NCBI RefSeq assembly: GCF_000518785.1
Contig: NZ_JAEG01000006.1
Span: 1-64,000 of the forward strand
Source of the DNA: Paenirhizobium selenitireducens ATCC BAA-1503
GTDB taxonomy: Bacteria; Pseudomonadota; Alphaproteobacteria; Rhizobiales; Rhizobiaceae
Direction of reading: 5' to 3'
DNA length: 64,000 nt
Positions 35,542-45,369 of the stretch are shown in pieces. Within the stretch, counting starts at the first letter, position 1; the number at the start of each line of letters is the position of its first letter. Made by a program: the position numbers and the translations under genes. Under the pieces are notes generated by a model. It was not told the DNA's origin. It saw only the letters and a list, made by a program, of their open reading frames with translations, and did no database searches.

Positions 35542-36411
35542 TTGACCGAGACCGTCCGGATCGAAAGCGACACGCTGACCGTGGAGGTCTCCTCGCTTGG
35601 CGCCGAGATGCAATCGCTCGCCCACAAGGACGGCCGGTCCTTCCTGTGGAGCGGCGATCCCGCCTGGTGGTCGGGCCGCTCGCCCATCCTCTTTCCGATC
35701 GTCGGCAAGGCACCGGGCGATGTGGTGGAAATCGCAGGCCGCCCCTTCCCGATGAAGCAGCACGGCTTTGCCCGCCGCAGCGAATTCGCCCTGGTGGAAG
35801 AGGGCCAAAACGTCTGCCGCCACAGGCTCGGCGCCAGCGACGAGACGAAGGCGAGCTACCCCTTCGACTTCACGCTGGAGCTGGAACACCGGCTGCACGG
35901 AAACAGGCTGATGGTCACCGCGACGGTCGCCAATCTCGGCCCTTCGCCCATGCCCTATGGCATCGGCTTCCATCCGGCCTTCGCCTGGCCGCTGCCGGGC
36001 GGCGAAGGCAGGCCGCACCGGATCGTGCTCGACAATGGCGGGGAGCCGCCGCTGCAGCGTCTGGCCGACGGCCTGCTTGCACCGGAGCGGCACGCCTCGC
36101 CCTTCTCCGAAGGCAGCCTCCTGCTCTCCCCCGGCCAGTTTGCCGATGACGCAATGATCTTTCCCGAGGGGGCCGGCACCGCCCTCACCTACGGCGTAGA
36201 AGACGGGCCGACCCTGCGCTTTGCCTTCGACAACCTGCCGAACCTCGCGCTCTGGCAAAAGCCCGGCGCGCCCTTCCTCTGCATCGAGCCCTGGCACGGC
36301 ATGGCGGCCCATGCCGACGGCACCGCCGAACTTGTCGAGCGGCCGTTCACCGTTGCGCTCGCCGCCGGCGACAGCGCGGGCTACGGTTTTTCGGTCGAGA
36401 TTGTCGGCTGA
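35542..36411 (+). CDS. Aldose 1-epimerase-family protein
   Basis: 289 residues starting at TTG 35542; GGGAGGAT lies 7 bases upstream and no in-frame ATG keeps the N-terminal strand. Galactose mutarotase-like fold with GIGFHPAFAWPL (catalytic His), LFPIVGKAP, MKQHGFARRSEF and CIEPWHGMA. This sub-group (LacX-like) acts on an unknown sugar or phosphosugar. Monocistronic; convergent with corA. Confidence 0.87.
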   Translation: MTETVRIESDTLTVEVSSLGAEMQSLAHKDGRSFLWSGDPAWWSGRSPILFPIVGKAPGDVVEIAGRPFPMKQHGFARRSEFALVEEGQNVCRHRLGASDETKASYPFDFTLELEHRLHGNRLMVTATVANLGPSPMPYGIGFHPAFAWPLPGGEGRPHRIVLDNGGEPPLQRLADGLLAPERHASPFSEGSLLLSPGQFADDAMIFPEGAGTALTYGVEDGPTLRFAFDNLPNLALWQKPGAPFLCIEPWHGMAAHADGTAELVERPFTVALAAGDSAGYGFSVEIVG

Positions 36412-36462
36412 GGCACGGTTGGGCCAGGCAACACACCCCAGCCGTGAGGGGTCTTGCGGCCG

Positions 36463-37455
36463 TCAGAGCCAGCCGCGCCGTTTGAAATAGTAGAAGGGTC
36501 CGGCAGCCGACAGCACCATCAACAGGATCGCCCAAGGATAGCCGAGGGCAAACTGCAGCTCGGGCATGAACTCGAAGTTCATCCCGTATATCGATGCGAC
36601 CAGCGTCGGCGGCAGGAAGACGACCGATGCCACGGTAAAGATCTTGATGATCTGGTTCTGCTCCAGGTTGATCAACCCGAGCGTGGCATCCAACAGGAAG
36701 TTGATCTTGCCCGAGAGAAAAGCAGCGTGGTCTCCAAGCGACGAGGCGTCACGCTGCAACAGCTTGACGAGCTGGCGAATCTCCTTGGTCGGCTTGCGGC
36801 TCGGCGTCTCCAGCGCCGCGTGATAGGCGACCACCCGTGACATCGTGACCAGGCTTTCGCGCACGCTGCTGAGAAAGTCGCCCTTCTGCCCGAGTTGCTC
36901 GATCAGCGACTGCAGGTCCTTGGTCTTCTTGGTCGAGGACGAAGACTTGCCGCGAAACACTTCGCGGGAAATGCCGTCGATCTCGTTGCCGATCCGCTCC
37001 AGCACGTCCGCCATCCGGTCGATGACCGATTCCATTACGCCGAGCATCAGGTCGGCGCCGGTCGCATAGACCTGGCTGTTGACCCGCAGTGCCCGCGCGG
37101 CGAACATCGCGAACGGCTTGGGATCGGCATGCCTCACCGTGACCAGTGTCCTGCCCTTGAGGATGAAGGTGACTGGGGTCTTGATCGGCTCCTGGGCATC
37201 GAGATTGGTCAGCAACGTCATGGTCATGAACTCGGCACCATCCTCCTGATAGAGCCGGGCGGAAAGCTCGATCTCCTCCATCTCGTCGCGGGTCGGAATG
37301 GAGATGCCAAGATCTGCCTCGACCTGCCGGGATTCGGCAGTCGTCGGGCTGATCAGGTCGTACCAGAGTATGGCTGGCGCGGTGTCCGAAGTCACGGATT
37401 CGGATTGAATCTGCAAGACAAGACGTTCCGCGTCGCGGCAATAGATGCGCAGCAT
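36463..37455 (-). CDS. corA: CorA-type magnesium/cobalt transporter 1
   Basis: 330 residues. N-terminal cytosolic funnel domain, long stalk helix, and two C-terminal transmembrane segments. The pore signature YGMNFEFMPE sits between them and the chain ends with the basic FKRRGWL tail. Forms a pentameric Mg2+ channel in the inner membrane. Divergent from a second CorA at 37772. Confidence 0.94.
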   Translation of the reverse strand: MLRIYCRDAERLVLQIQSESVTSDTAPAILWYDLISPTTAESRQVEADLGISIPTRDEMEEIELSARLYQEDGAEFMTMTLLTNLDAQEPIKTPVTFILKGRTLVTVRHADPKPFAMFAARALRVNSQVYATGADLMLGVMESVIDRMADVLERIGNEIDGISREVFRGKSSSSTKKTKDLQSLIEQLGQKGDFLSSVRESLVTMSRVVAYHAALETPSRKPTKEIRQLVKLLQRDASSLGDHAAFLSGKINFLLDATLGLINLEQNQIIKIFTVASVVFLPPTLVASIYGMNFEFMPELQFALGYPWAILLMVLSAAGPFYYFKRRGWL

Positions 37456-37771
37456 GGCAATGCTCCTTCAGGGCAACAGGCCCGCCCGGAGCAGGAACAC
37501 CGTTCCTTCACCGAACAGGTCGGAAAATGAGCGTCGAACTTCGACTATCGGGGTCCATTTACGTGTTCCTTGGAAACGACGGCAGAAGGCGCCATCGTCG
37601 GTCGGGTTGGGCTAAAAGCGGCGATGCGTCAAGTATTTTTTGCACTGCGGTCGGGGCCTGGTCACGCGCCACTTCGTAAGCCTCCGTTATGGCTTTCCAT
37701 CCGCGTCCAGACCGTGCCATGTATCGATGCGAAGCGCTTGCTCGACCCAATCCGGACAGACCAGAGGCCCC
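37456..37771. other. Divergent promoter region between two corA genes
   Basis: 315 bp without a gene. The open frame 37640-37771 before the second corA lacks coding character. No M-box-type magnesium riboswitch or clear operator was recognised by eye. Confidence 0.4.
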
Positions 37772-38737
37772 ATGACCGTTATCGCATCCTGCCTTTACCA
37801 GAGCGGCCACAAGGTCTGCGACGTGTCCCTGCCGGAGGCGGCACCACCGACCGAAACAGACGGATTCATCTGGATGGGCCTTCACGAGCCAAGCCCGGAG
37901 GAGATGGCACAAGTTCAGCAGGCCTTCGGTCTCCACCCGCTTGCCGTCGAGGATGCGCTCAACCTGCACCAGATGCCGAAGATAGAGGTATTCGGCCACC
38001 AGCTCTTTGTCAGCGCCAAGTCGGCAAAGCTCGAAGGCGACCGTATCATCTACGGACAGACCTCGATCTTCGTCGGCGCCCACCACATCATCACCGTTCG
38101 CCTCGGCTCGGCGCGCGCCCATACCCAGCTGCGCGCCCAGGTCGAGGAAACGCCGCAATTCCTGCGCCAGGGGCCTGACTATGTGCTGCATGCCATTCTC
38201 GACTTCCTGGTGGACGGCTATCTGCCGATCGTCGAGAAGATCGAGGACAATGTGCTCGACATGGAAAAGCAGATGCTTGTCTCCTTCCTGGAGCGGGAGC
38301 AAATCCGCCGCCTGTTTCGCCTGCGACGGCAGGTGATCCTGTTCCAGCGCATCCTTCTGCCGACCAGCGAGGTGGCCAGCAAGCTGGTGCATCTCGACCT
38401 GCCTTCGCTCGATCCGGAAGCGAAACCGTTCTTCCGCGACGTTTTCGACCATGTGAACCGCGTGCAAGGAATGCTGACGGGCCTGCGCGAGATCATCATG
38501 TCGGTCTTCGAAGCAAGCAACCTGCTTGAGCAGCAGCGCCAAGGAGTTATCACCCGCCAGTTGGCGGCATGGGCAGCGATTCTCGCGGTCCCGACCGCGA
38601 TCGCCGGCATCTACGGCATGAACTTCGAGCACATGCCTGAATTGAAGACACAATACGGATATTTTGTCGTCCTGGGCGCTATCGCGATACTCTGTGGCAT
38701 CCTCTACTGGCGCTTCAGGAAGTCCAGATGGCTCTGA
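37772..38737 (+). CDS. CorA-type magnesium/cobalt transporter 2
   Basis: 321 residues from the ATG at 37772 (AGAGG upstream). Same architecture as the divergent paralogue, with [10 protein letters not shown] before the last helix and the RFRKSRWL tail, but the cytosolic domains differ strongly, so this is not a recent duplication. It may belong to the ZntB/CorA group with a different ion preference. Confidence 0.92.
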   Translation: MTVIASCLYQSGHKVCDVSLPEAAPPTETDGFIWMGLHEPSPEEMAQVQQAFGLHPLAVEDALNLHQMPKIEVFGHQLFVSAKSAKLEGDRIIYGQTSIFVGAHHIITVRLGSARAHTQLRAQVEETPQFLRQGPDYVLHAILDFLVDGYLPIVEKIEDNVLDMEKQMLVSFLEREQIRRLFRLRRQVILFQRILLPTSEVASKLVHLDLPSLDPEAKPFFRDVFDHVNRVQGMLTGLREIIMSVFEASNLLEQQRQGVITRQLAAWAAILAVPTAIAGIYGMNFEHMPELKTQYGYFVVLGAIAILCGILYWRFRKSRWL

Positions 38738-38846
38738 CGCAGCGGCCGGACGCGGCCGTGCGCAAAGGACGTGCTCTGTCTCCCCTTCCCCCGCACCGTC
38801 CCTGCCAGCTACACTCCTGCTCAACCGAAATCGGAGTATTCAGCGC

Positions 38847-40541
38847 ATGAGCACCTTGGAAAACCGCATCGACCAGGGCACCGGCCGTACCCCCGCCGAC
38901 ATCGTGCTGAAGAACGGCCGCTACTTCGATCTGGTCACCGGCGAGATCGTCCCCTCCGACATCGCCATCTGCGGCGACACCATCGTCGGCACCGGCGAAA
39001 GCTATGAGGGCCGCGAGGAGATCGACATTTCCGGCAGGATCGTCGTGCCGGGCTTCATCGACACCCATCTGCACATCGAAAGCTCGCTGGTCACGCCGCA
39101 TGAATTCGACCGCTGCGTCCTGCCCTATGGCGTCACCACCGTGATCTGCGACCCGCATGAGATCGCCAATGTGCTCGGCGCCGAAGGCATCCGGTTCTTC
39201 CTGGAGAGTTCCGAACGCACTATCATGGACATCCGCGTCCAGCTCTCCTCCTGCGTGCCGGCCACCCATCTGGAAACCTCCGGCGCCGATCTGCCGATCG
39301 AGGCGCTCCTGCCTTTCCGCCACCATCCCAAGGTGATCGGGCTTGCCGAGTTCATGAATTTTCCCGGCGTGATCCACAAGGATCCGATCTGCATGGCCAA
39401 GCTCGAGGCCTTCCAGGACGGCCATATCGACGGCCACTCGCCGCTTCTGTCCGGCCGCGACCTCAACGGCTATCTCTCCGCCCGCATCCGTACCGACCAC
39501 GAATGCACCAATGTGCCGGAAGCCATGGAGAAGATCCGCAAGGGCATGCACATCCTGGTGCGCGAAGGCTCGGTGTCGAAGGACCTGCACGCCCTGATGC
39601 CGATCCTCACCGAACGACTCTCCCCCTTCCTGGCACTCTGCACCGACGACCGCAACCCGCTCGACATCGCAGAAGAGGGCCATCTCGACTACATGATCCG
39701 CACCGCGATCGCCCATGGCGTCGATCCGCTCGCCGTCTACCGCGCCGCCTCGATCTCGGCGGCCCGCGCCTTCGGCCTGCGCGACCGGGGCCTCGTCGCT
39801 CCCGGCTGGCGCGCCGACCTCGTCGTCGTCGACAGCCTCGAGAGCTGCAAGGCGCAGATGGTCTTTGCCGCCGGCCGCCGCGTTACCGACGCCCTGTTCG
39901 CCACCCGCGAGGCGGTCGCCCCCGTCGGCCTCGACAGCGTGAAGGCGCGCATCGTCAAGGCCGCCGATTTCGGCGTGCCGGTCACCGAGGGCGAAACGCC
40001 GGTCATGGGCGTGCTGCCCGGCAAGATCATCACCGAATACCGCCGCTTCCGCCTGCCCTCCAACGGCAACCAGACCACCGTCGACCTCGACCGCGACATC
40101 ATCAAGGTCGCCGTCATCGAGCGCCACGGCAAGAACGGCAACCATGCCAATGGCTTCGTCCAGGGCTTTGGCCTGAAGAAGGGCGCGATTGCCTCGACCG
40201 TCGGCCATGACAGCCACAATATCTGCGTGGTCGGCGTCTCCGAGGACGACATGGCGCTCGCCGCCAATCGCCTGGGCGAGATCAACGGCGGCTTCGTCGT
40301 CGTTGAGGACGGCAAGGTCACCGGCGAGATCGCCCTGCCCGTCGCGGGCCTGATGAGCCTCGAACCCTTCGAGGTGGTGCGCGACACGCTGCACGACCTG
40401 CGCAAGGCGGCCTATGCGCTCGGCACAACACTCCAGGAACCCTTCCTCCAGGTCGCCTTCCTGCCCCTGCCCGTCATCCCGCACCTGAAGATCTCCGACA
40501 AGGGCATGGTCGACGTCGACAAGTTCTGCCTGATCGGGTGA
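38847..40541 (+). CDS. ade: Adenine deaminase
   Basis: 564 residues from the ATG at 38847. Amidohydrolase-type barrel with the metal motif DTHLHIESS, then [23 protein letters not shown] and the DDRNP metal Asp; the C-terminal ade domain has [12 protein letters not shown]. Converts adenine to hypoxanthine, which the XdhAB enzyme at 56-60 kb could oxidise. Likely cytosolic, manganese or iron dependent. Confidence 0.94.
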   Translation: MSTLENRIDQGTGRTPADIVLKNGRYFDLVTGEIVPSDIAICGDTIVGTGESYEGREEIDISGRIVVPGFIDTHLHIESSLVTPHEFDRCVLPYGVTTVICDPHEIANVLGAEGIRFFLESSERTIMDIRVQLSSCVPATHLETSGADLPIEALLPFRHHPKVIGLAEFMNFPGVIHKDPICMAKLEAFQDGHIDGHSPLLSGRDLNGYLSARIRTDHECTNVPEAMEKIRKGMHILVREGSVSKDLHALMPILTERLSPFLALCTDDRNPLDIAEEGHLDYMIRTAIAHGVDPLAVYRAASISAARAFGLRDRGLVAPGWRADLVVVDSLESCKAQMVFAAGRRVTDALFATREAVAPVGLDSVKARIVKAADFGVPVTEGETPVMGVLPGKIITEYRRFRLPSNGNQTTVDLDRDIIKVAVIERHGKNGNHANGFVQGFGLKKGAIASTVGHDSHNICVVGVSEDDMALAANRLGEINGGFVVVEDGKVTGEIALPVAGLMSLEPFEVVRDTLHDLRKAAYALGTTLQEPFLQVAFLPLPVIPHLKISDKGMVDVDKFCLIG

Positions 40542-40550
40542 GGAGCGTCC

Positions 40551-40796
40551 ATGCCTGTCATCCTTCGGATCGGAAGCCTGAAGTTCTTCTTCTACTCGAA
40601 CGAAGGGGATCCGCGCGAGCAGATGCATGTCCACGTACGAGACTCGGGATCAGAAGCAAAGATATGGATCGAGCCATCGGTGCGGCTCTCTGCGAGCAAA
40701 GGCTTTGACCGCCGAACACTTCGGATTATCATGGGCCACGTTGCGAACAACAGGGCAACCATCGAAAGAGCCTGGCATGAACATTTCGGCGACTGA
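40551..40796 (+). CDS. DUF4160 protein
   Basis: 81 residues. Matches the DUF4160 pattern: VILRIGSLKFFFYSNEGDPREQMHVHV, a small beta-rich protein with a His-x-His motif. It overlaps the DUF2442-like gene by 20 bp. DUF4160 and DUF2442 genes commonly occur side by side and have been suspected to be a toxin-antitoxin-like pair; that role is not proven. It follows ade by 9 bp. Confidence 0.8.
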   Translation: MPVILRIGSLKFFFYSNEGDPREQMHVHVRDSGSEAKIWIEPSVRLSASKGFDRRTLRIIMGHVANNRATIERAWHEHFGD

Positions 40797-41052
40797 AGTA
40801 ACGTTCGACGATCAGACGATGTGGGTGGCACTGGATGACGGCCGCACGGTCGGGGTGCCTTTGGCCTGGTTTCCCCGTCTGCTCAACGCAACGCCACAAG
40901 AACGGCTCGCGGTTGAGATAAGCCCGATGGGACTGCATTGGGACGAGTTGGACGAAGACATATCCATCGAAGGTCTTCTGGCCGGTCGCGGAGACCAGAC
41001 CAGACCAGACGCCAGCCTCTCGCAGCAGAATAGCGCCGCCGAACGACCGTGA
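40777..41052 (+). CDS. DUF2442 protein
   Basis: 91 residues from the ATG at 40777. The DUF2442 core is TEVTFDDQTMWVALDDGRTVGVPLAWFPRLLNATPQER, ending in the WDELDEDISIEGLL motif, plus a short Gln/Ser-rich tail. Presumed partner of the overlapping DUF4160 protein. Its stop overlaps the GTG start of the ion channel gene (GTGA), so all three are co-translated. Confidence 0.82.
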   Translation: MNISATEVTFDDQTMWVALDDGRTVGVPLAWFPRLLNATPQERLAVEISPMGLHWDELDEDISIEGLLAGRGDQTRPDASLSQQNSAAERP

Positions 41053-41834
41053 AGGCTGAAGCGATACACACTCCATCCCCCCTCCGCCAGCGCCTCGCTC
41101 GCCTCTATTTCGGTGAGGATGCCGCCGCCATCCGGTTCCAGTTCGCGCTGATGGTCATCGACCTCGCCATCATCGGCTTTTTCCTCGCCGGTCCCTACCT
41201 GCGCGACCGGCCGAGCTATCTGATCATCGACTATCTGATCGCCTTCTGGATCGCGGCCGAGCTGTTTGCCCAGTGGACGATTTCGTCCTCGACCCGGCGC
41301 ATGTTTGCAAAGCCGATCGTCTGGGTCGATCTCTTCGTCCTCTGCACGCTCACGTTCCCGCAATGGCTGTTCAATTTCGGTTTCCTGCGCGTCGCCCGCA
41401 TCTGGGCGGTGGCGCAGCGGCCGGTCTTCAAGCTGATGCTGCGGCGCCTCGGCCTGCGCGAACAGGTCGACGTCGTCACCGCCTTCATCAACCTGTTCGT
41501 CTTCCTCTTCCTGGTGACGGGTTTCGTCTACACCTTCTTCTTCTACCGCGAGGATGCCGGGACCGGTTTCATCGATGCCTTCTATTTCACCGTGGCCACC
41601 GTCACGACCACCGGATTTGGCGACATCACCCTGCCCGGCACGTTTGGCAAGCTCACCTCGATCGTCACCATTATCATCGGCATCTCGCTCTTCGTCCGCC
41701 TCGCCCAGGCGATCGTCCGGCCCTACAAGGTGTCCTTCCCCTGCCCGGAATGCGGGCTGCAGCGGCACGATGCGGATGCCGTTCACTGCAAGGCCTGCGG
41801 CCACATCCTCAACATCCCCGACGAGGGGCTTTGA
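41049..41834 (+). CDS. Ion channel protein with C-terminal zinc ribbon
   Basis: 261 residues from a GTG at 41049 that overlaps the previous stop. About five hydrophobic segments (31-50, 60-80, 95-115, 140-165, 200-225). Between the last two lies a K+-channel-like pore helix and filter ATVTTTGFGDITLPG (T-x-G-F-G-D instead of the usual T-x-G-Y-G-D). The C-terminal 30 residues form a four-cysteine zinc ribbon (CPEC-x11-CKAC). Probably a potassium or non-selective cation channel; the zinc ribbon may act as sensor or assembly domain. Confidence 0.85.
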   Translation: MKAEAIHTPSPLRQRLARLYFGEDAAAIRFQFALMVIDLAIIGFFLAGPYLRDRPSYLIIDYLIAFWIAAELFAQWTISSSTRRMFAKPIVWVDLFVLCTLTFPQWLFNFGFLRVARIWAVAQRPVFKLMLRRLGLREQVDVVTAFINLFVFLFLVTGFVYTFFFYREDAGTGFIDAFYFTVATVTTTGFGDITLPGTFGKLTSIVTIIIGISLFVRLAQAIVRPYKVSFPCPECGLQRHDADAVHCKACGHILNIPDEGL

Positions 41835-41846
41835 GATCAAGCGGGC

Positions 41847-42293
41847 TCAGGCCACCGGCTTGCGGAAGTAGACGACGCGCTCGGTCTCGGCAAAGCCGAG
41901 CGCCTGATGCATCGCGTGCGAGACCCGGTTGTCGATCTCCGCATCGGAGGCCATCTCCTTGACGCCTTTCGCCCGTGCCCAGTCTTCAAAGGCCGCGATC
42001 AGCGCCCGCGCCACGCCTTGCTTTCGGAAGGCGGGCGCGACGTAGATCCCTTCGAGGAAGGCGACCGGCGATCCCTCGCAGCCATTGACATAGTCGAAAC
42101 GCATGGCGGCTTCGAGAAATCCGGTCACGGCACCCGCCTCGTCGACGGCGACGAAGGCGGCCAGCGTGTCGGAACTGGCGAGAGCCTCATCGACCTCCGC
42201 GGCATGCCCCTGCCCGGTCTCCTCCGGCCAGAGCTGCTGCCGAAGATCAATCCAGCCGGCACGATCCGTAGCCGTCGCACGTCTGACCTCCAT
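41847..42293 (-). CDS. GNAT acetyltransferase, AAC(6')-I-like
   Basis: 148 residues from the ATG at 42293, chosen over the GTG at 42299 because GGGAGG lies 8 bases before the ATG. GNAT core: FLEGIYVAPAFRKQGVARALIAAFEDWA (acetyl-CoA loop R-K-Q-G-V-A), then ASDAEIDNRVSHAMHQALGFAETERVVYFRK. The length and C-terminal pattern are those of aminoglycoside 6'-N-acetyltransferases of the AAC(6')-I kind. Chromosomal housekeeping homologues may not confer resistance. 15 bp downstream of aglA on the same strand. Confidence 0.82.
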   Translation of the reverse strand: MEVRRATATDRAGWIDLRQQLWPEETGQGHAAEVDEALASSDTLAAFVAVDEAGAVTGFLEAAMRFDYVNGCEGSPVAFLEGIYVAPAFRKQGVARALIAAFEDWARAKGVKEMASDAEIDNRVSHAMHQALGFAETERVVYFRKPVA

Positions 42294-42308
42294 CGACACA
42301 CCCTCCCT

Positions 42309-43973
42309 TCATATCCGCGCGCAAAATCCGTCCTGGGCCTCGACCAGCACCACGCCGTCGACCAGGCTGCCGGACAAGCCGGGCATGCCGACCAGTTCCT
42401 TGATCGCGATGCGCTGCGGCAGCTTCACCTCCTGCGGACCACCCCTCAGGTTGAAGACGAAGAGCAGCCGGTCCTCGCCCTTCTTGCGGGTGAAGGCGAG
42501 CACATCCTCGTCGAGGTCGAGGAATTCCATGTCGCCGTCGGTAAGCGCTGCATGCGCCTTGCGGAAGGCGAGCGTCTGCCGGTAGTGCTCCAGCACCGAG
42601 CCCTCCTTGCCGTCCTGCGTGTCGACCGCAAGCGCCGCATGCTCGGCCGGAACCCGCAGCCAGGGCTTGGCCGCCGTGGTGAAGCCGGCATGGTCCGTGG
42701 TCGAAACCCAGGGCATCGGCGTGCGGCATCCGTCGCGCCCCTTGAAGGCCGGCCAGAAGCGGATGCCATAGGGGTCGGTCAGGTCCTCGAAGGCGAGTTC
42801 CGCCTCCGGCAGTCCCAGTTCCTCGCCCTGGTAAAGGCAGATCGAGCCGCGCAGCGTCGACAGCACGCTGATGGCAAGCTTCGCCACCGCCTCCCGTTCG
42901 TCGGCATTCTGGGCAAATCGGCTGACATGGCGATGGACATCGTGGTTGGAAAAGGCCCAACACACCCAGCCGTCGGCGACCGACTTATGGAAGGCGTCAA
43001 CGCAATGGCGAATATGGTTCGGGGTGAAATCGGGGCCTAAGAGATCGAAGGTGTAGCACATGTGCAGCTTGTCGCCGCCGGCGGTATAGGCCGCGACCGT
43101 TCTCAGCGACCGCGCCCCGTCGCCCACTTCGCCGACCGAGGTGCGGCCGTCATACTGGTCGAGCAGCGTGCGGAACCGCTTGAGGAAGCCGATGTTCTCC
43201 GGCTGGGTCTTGTCGTAGAGATGGCTCTGCATGCCGTAGGGGTTGACGTCCGGCGCGTCGAGCCCGGCCTCCTCGCTGTCGGGCATGTGAGCCGGATTGT
43301 CGCGCAGTTCCTTGTCGTGGAAATAGTAGTTCACCGTATCGAGGCGGAAACCGTCAACGCCGCGCTCCAACCAGAACCTCACCGCATCCAGCAGCGCCTC
43401 CTGAACCTCGCGATTGTGGAAGTTGAGGTCCGGCTGCGAGGCGAGGAAATTGTGCATGTAGTACTGCTTGCGCACCCCGTCCCACTCCCAGGCGGGACCG
43501 CCGAAGACCGAGAGCCAGTTGTTCGGCGCCGTGCCGTCCGGCTTGGCGGCGGCCCAGACGAACCAGTCGGCCTTTGGATTGTCGCGGCTCGTGCGGCTTT
43601 CCTTGAACCACGGATGCTGGTCGGATGTATGCGACAGGACCTGGTCGATGATCACCTTGAGGCCCAGGTCATGGGCCTTGGCCATCATCGCGTCGAAATC
43701 GGCGAGCGTGCCGAACATCGGGTCGACGTCACAATAATCGGAGACGTCATAGCCCATGTCCGCCATCGGCGAGGTGAAGAAGGGCGAAAGCCAGATGGCG
43801 TCGACGCCGAGCGAGGCGATGTAGGGCAGCCGCTCCGTCACACCCTTGAGGTCACCGATCCCGTCGCCGTCGGTGTCCTGGAAGGAGCGCGGATAGACCT
43901 GGTAGATGACGGCGCCGCGCCACCAGTCGGCATTGCTCTTCTGGGGCTTGGCCTTGGCCGGGCTCTTCGTCAT
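42309..43973 (-). CDS. aglA: Alpha-glucosidase, GH13
   Basis: 554 residues, cytosolic or periplasmic without an obvious signal peptide. The GH13 conserved regions are intact: DQVLSHTSDQHPWF, GFRLDTVNYY (nucleophile Asp), SVGEVGD (acid Glu), FSNHDVHR (third Asp). Closest in pattern to AglA of S. meliloti, which hydrolyses sucrose, maltose and trehalose. No aglEFGK transporter is adjacent here. It is followed at once by the acetyltransferase gene. Confidence 0.9.
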   Translation of the reverse strand: MTKSPAKAKPQKSNADWWRGAVIYQVYPRSFQDTDGDGIGDLKGVTERLPYIASLGVDAIWLSPFFTSPMADMGYDVSDYCDVDPMFGTLADFDAMMAKAHDLGLKVIIDQVLSHTSDQHPWFKESRTSRDNPKADWFVWAAAKPDGTAPNNWLSVFGGPAWEWDGVRKQYYMHNFLASQPDLNFHNREVQEALLDAVRFWLERGVDGFRLDTVNYYFHDKELRDNPAHMPDSEEAGLDAPDVNPYGMQSHLYDKTQPENIGFLKRFRTLLDQYDGRTSVGEVGDGARSLRTVAAYTAGGDKLHMCYTFDLLGPDFTPNHIRHCVDAFHKSVADGWVCWAFSNHDVHRHVSRFAQNADEREAVAKLAISVLSTLRGSICLYQGEELGLPEAELAFEDLTDPYGIRFWPAFKGRDGCRTPMPWVSTTDHAGFTTAAKPWLRVPAEHAALAVDTQDGKEGSVLEHYRQTLAFRKAHAALTDGDMEFLDLDEDVLAFTRKKGEDRLLFVFNLRGGPQEVKLPQRIAIKELVGMPGLSGSLVDGVVLVEAQDGFCARI

Positions 43974-44283
43974 GCGCGCTCCTCGAGGGGATGGTGAAAC
44001 GGTGGGTGTGGCTGCGAATATAGGCCATGGCGCGCCTTAGGCGAGTGCCGAAATCGCACAGCGGCCAAGAGATGCAGCCACCTTCCCCGGCGACCCGCCT
44101 TGGCCTGCGTCATGGACCTGACATGCAGTTGTAACATTGCCCGCCCATAACGGCCCTGAACGATGGAGAAACCCTTGAGTCCCGAGGAAGCCTCCCGCTC
44201 GAGGCGGGTGTCCGAGCCGGGACGCGACGCGGACGACCGGCCCATGCGCCGCCGGGCCGCCACCGAGAGAACAGCGACCGCCC
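43974..44283. other. Divergent region between aglA and a glycosyltransferase gene
   Basis: 310 bp. No gene was accepted. An open frame starting at 44163 overlaps the glycosyltransferase in another frame and is Arg-rich, as expected of GC-rich shadow translation. A possible -10-like CATAAC lies near 44145. Confidence 0.35.
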
Positions 44284-45351
44284 ATGCCCAAGATCATGAT
44301 CGTCACCGATGCCTGGCACCCGCAGGTGAACGGCGTCGTCCGCTCGATCGAGACGACCAACCGCGAACTGGCGGCCATGGGCTACGACGTGGTAATGATC
44401 ACGCCGAGGCCGTTTCGCAGCATTCCCATGCCGACCTATCCGGAGATCCGCCTGTCGCTCGCCACCTACGGCCAGATCGCCCGCCGGATCGAGGCGGAAA
44501 GACCCGACTTCATGCACATCGCCACGGAAGGCCCGCTTGGCCTGATGGCGCGGCGCTGGTGCCTGAAGAAGCACATGCCGTTCTCGACCAGCTACCACAC
44601 CCGCTTTCCCGAATATGTCCGCACCCGCGTGCCCGTTCCGCTCTCCTGGCTCTATGCCTATGTGCGCTGGTTCCACAATCGCGGCGGCGCCTGCATGGTG
44701 GCGACCGAAAGCCTGAGACGCGAACTGGCGGCCAAGGGCATCGCCAATCTCTGCCTGTGGAGCCGCGGCATCGACCTTGCGCTTTTCCATCCCCGCCCGC
44801 AGACCGAGACGCCCTTCGGGCTACCCCGCCCGATCTTCATGACGGTCGGCCGGGTCGCTGTGGAGAAGAACCTGCCCGCCTTCCTCGATCTCGACCTGCC
44901 GGGCTCCAAGGTCGTGGTCGGCGACGGCCCGGCTCGCGCCGAGCTTCAGGCCCGCTATCCGGGCGTGCTGTTCACCGGCGTAAAATTCGGAGAGGAACTG
45001 GCCAGCGCCTATGCGCAGGCGGATGTCTTCGTCTTCCCGTCGAAGACCGACACCTTCGGCAACACCATTCTGGAGGCACTCGGCTCCGGCGTTCCGGTCG
45101 CCGCCTATCCGGTCACCGGCCCCGCCGACATCATCCCGGAAGGGAGCGGCGCTGGCGCGCTTGACGAAGACCTGCGCAAGGCCTGTCTCGCCGCGCTGGA
45201 GCGATCACGCGAGGAGGCCCGGCACCTGGCCGAGGGCTATACCTGGCAGGCCGCGACGAAGCAGTTCCTCGACAATGTGATCGAGGCGAAGACGCAAGCC
45301 AAGCGGCGGCGCCTGTCGCGGCGCCAGCCTGTCCGCCCCGCGGATGCCTGA
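44284..45351 (+). CDS. GT4-family glycosyltransferase
   Basis: 355 residues. Two Rossmann lobes: N-terminal IMIVTDAWHPQVNGVVRSIETTNREL and C-terminal donor site with VGRVAVEKNLPAFL, VGDGPARAELQ, DVFVFPSKTDTFGNTILEALGSGVPVAA (E-x7-E motif). Similar to alpha-mannosyl/glucosyl transferases that act on diacylglycerol or phosphatidylinositol (MgtA/PimB-like), including rhizobial glycolipid synthases used when phosphate is low. Donor and acceptor cannot be told from sequence. Start ATG at 44284 has only a weak ribosome site. Ends 18 bp from the der stop, convergent. Confidence 0.87.
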   Translation: MPKIMIVTDAWHPQVNGVVRSIETTNRELAAMGYDVVMITPRPFRSIPMPTYPEIRLSLATYGQIARRIEAERPDFMHIATEGPLGLMARRWCLKKHMPFSTSYHTRFPEYVRTRVPVPLSWLYAYVRWFHNRGGACMVATESLRRELAAKGIANLCLWSRGIDLALFHPRPQTETPFGLPRPIFMTVGRVAVEKNLPAFLDLDLPGSKVVVGDGPARAELQARYPGVLFTGVKFGEELASAYAQADVFVFPSKTDTFGNTILEALGSGVPVAAYPVTGPADIIPEGSGAGALDEDLRKACLAALERSREEARHLAEGYTWQAATKQFLDNVIEAKTQAKRRRLSRRQPVRPADA

Positions 45352-45369
45352 TGGCGCAACCCTTGGAGG

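Noticed and set aside
44163..45164. Alternative frame overlapping the glycosyltransferase
   Set aside because: Arg/Pro/His-rich translation, no ribosome site, and the glycosyltransferase frame carries the GT4 motifs.
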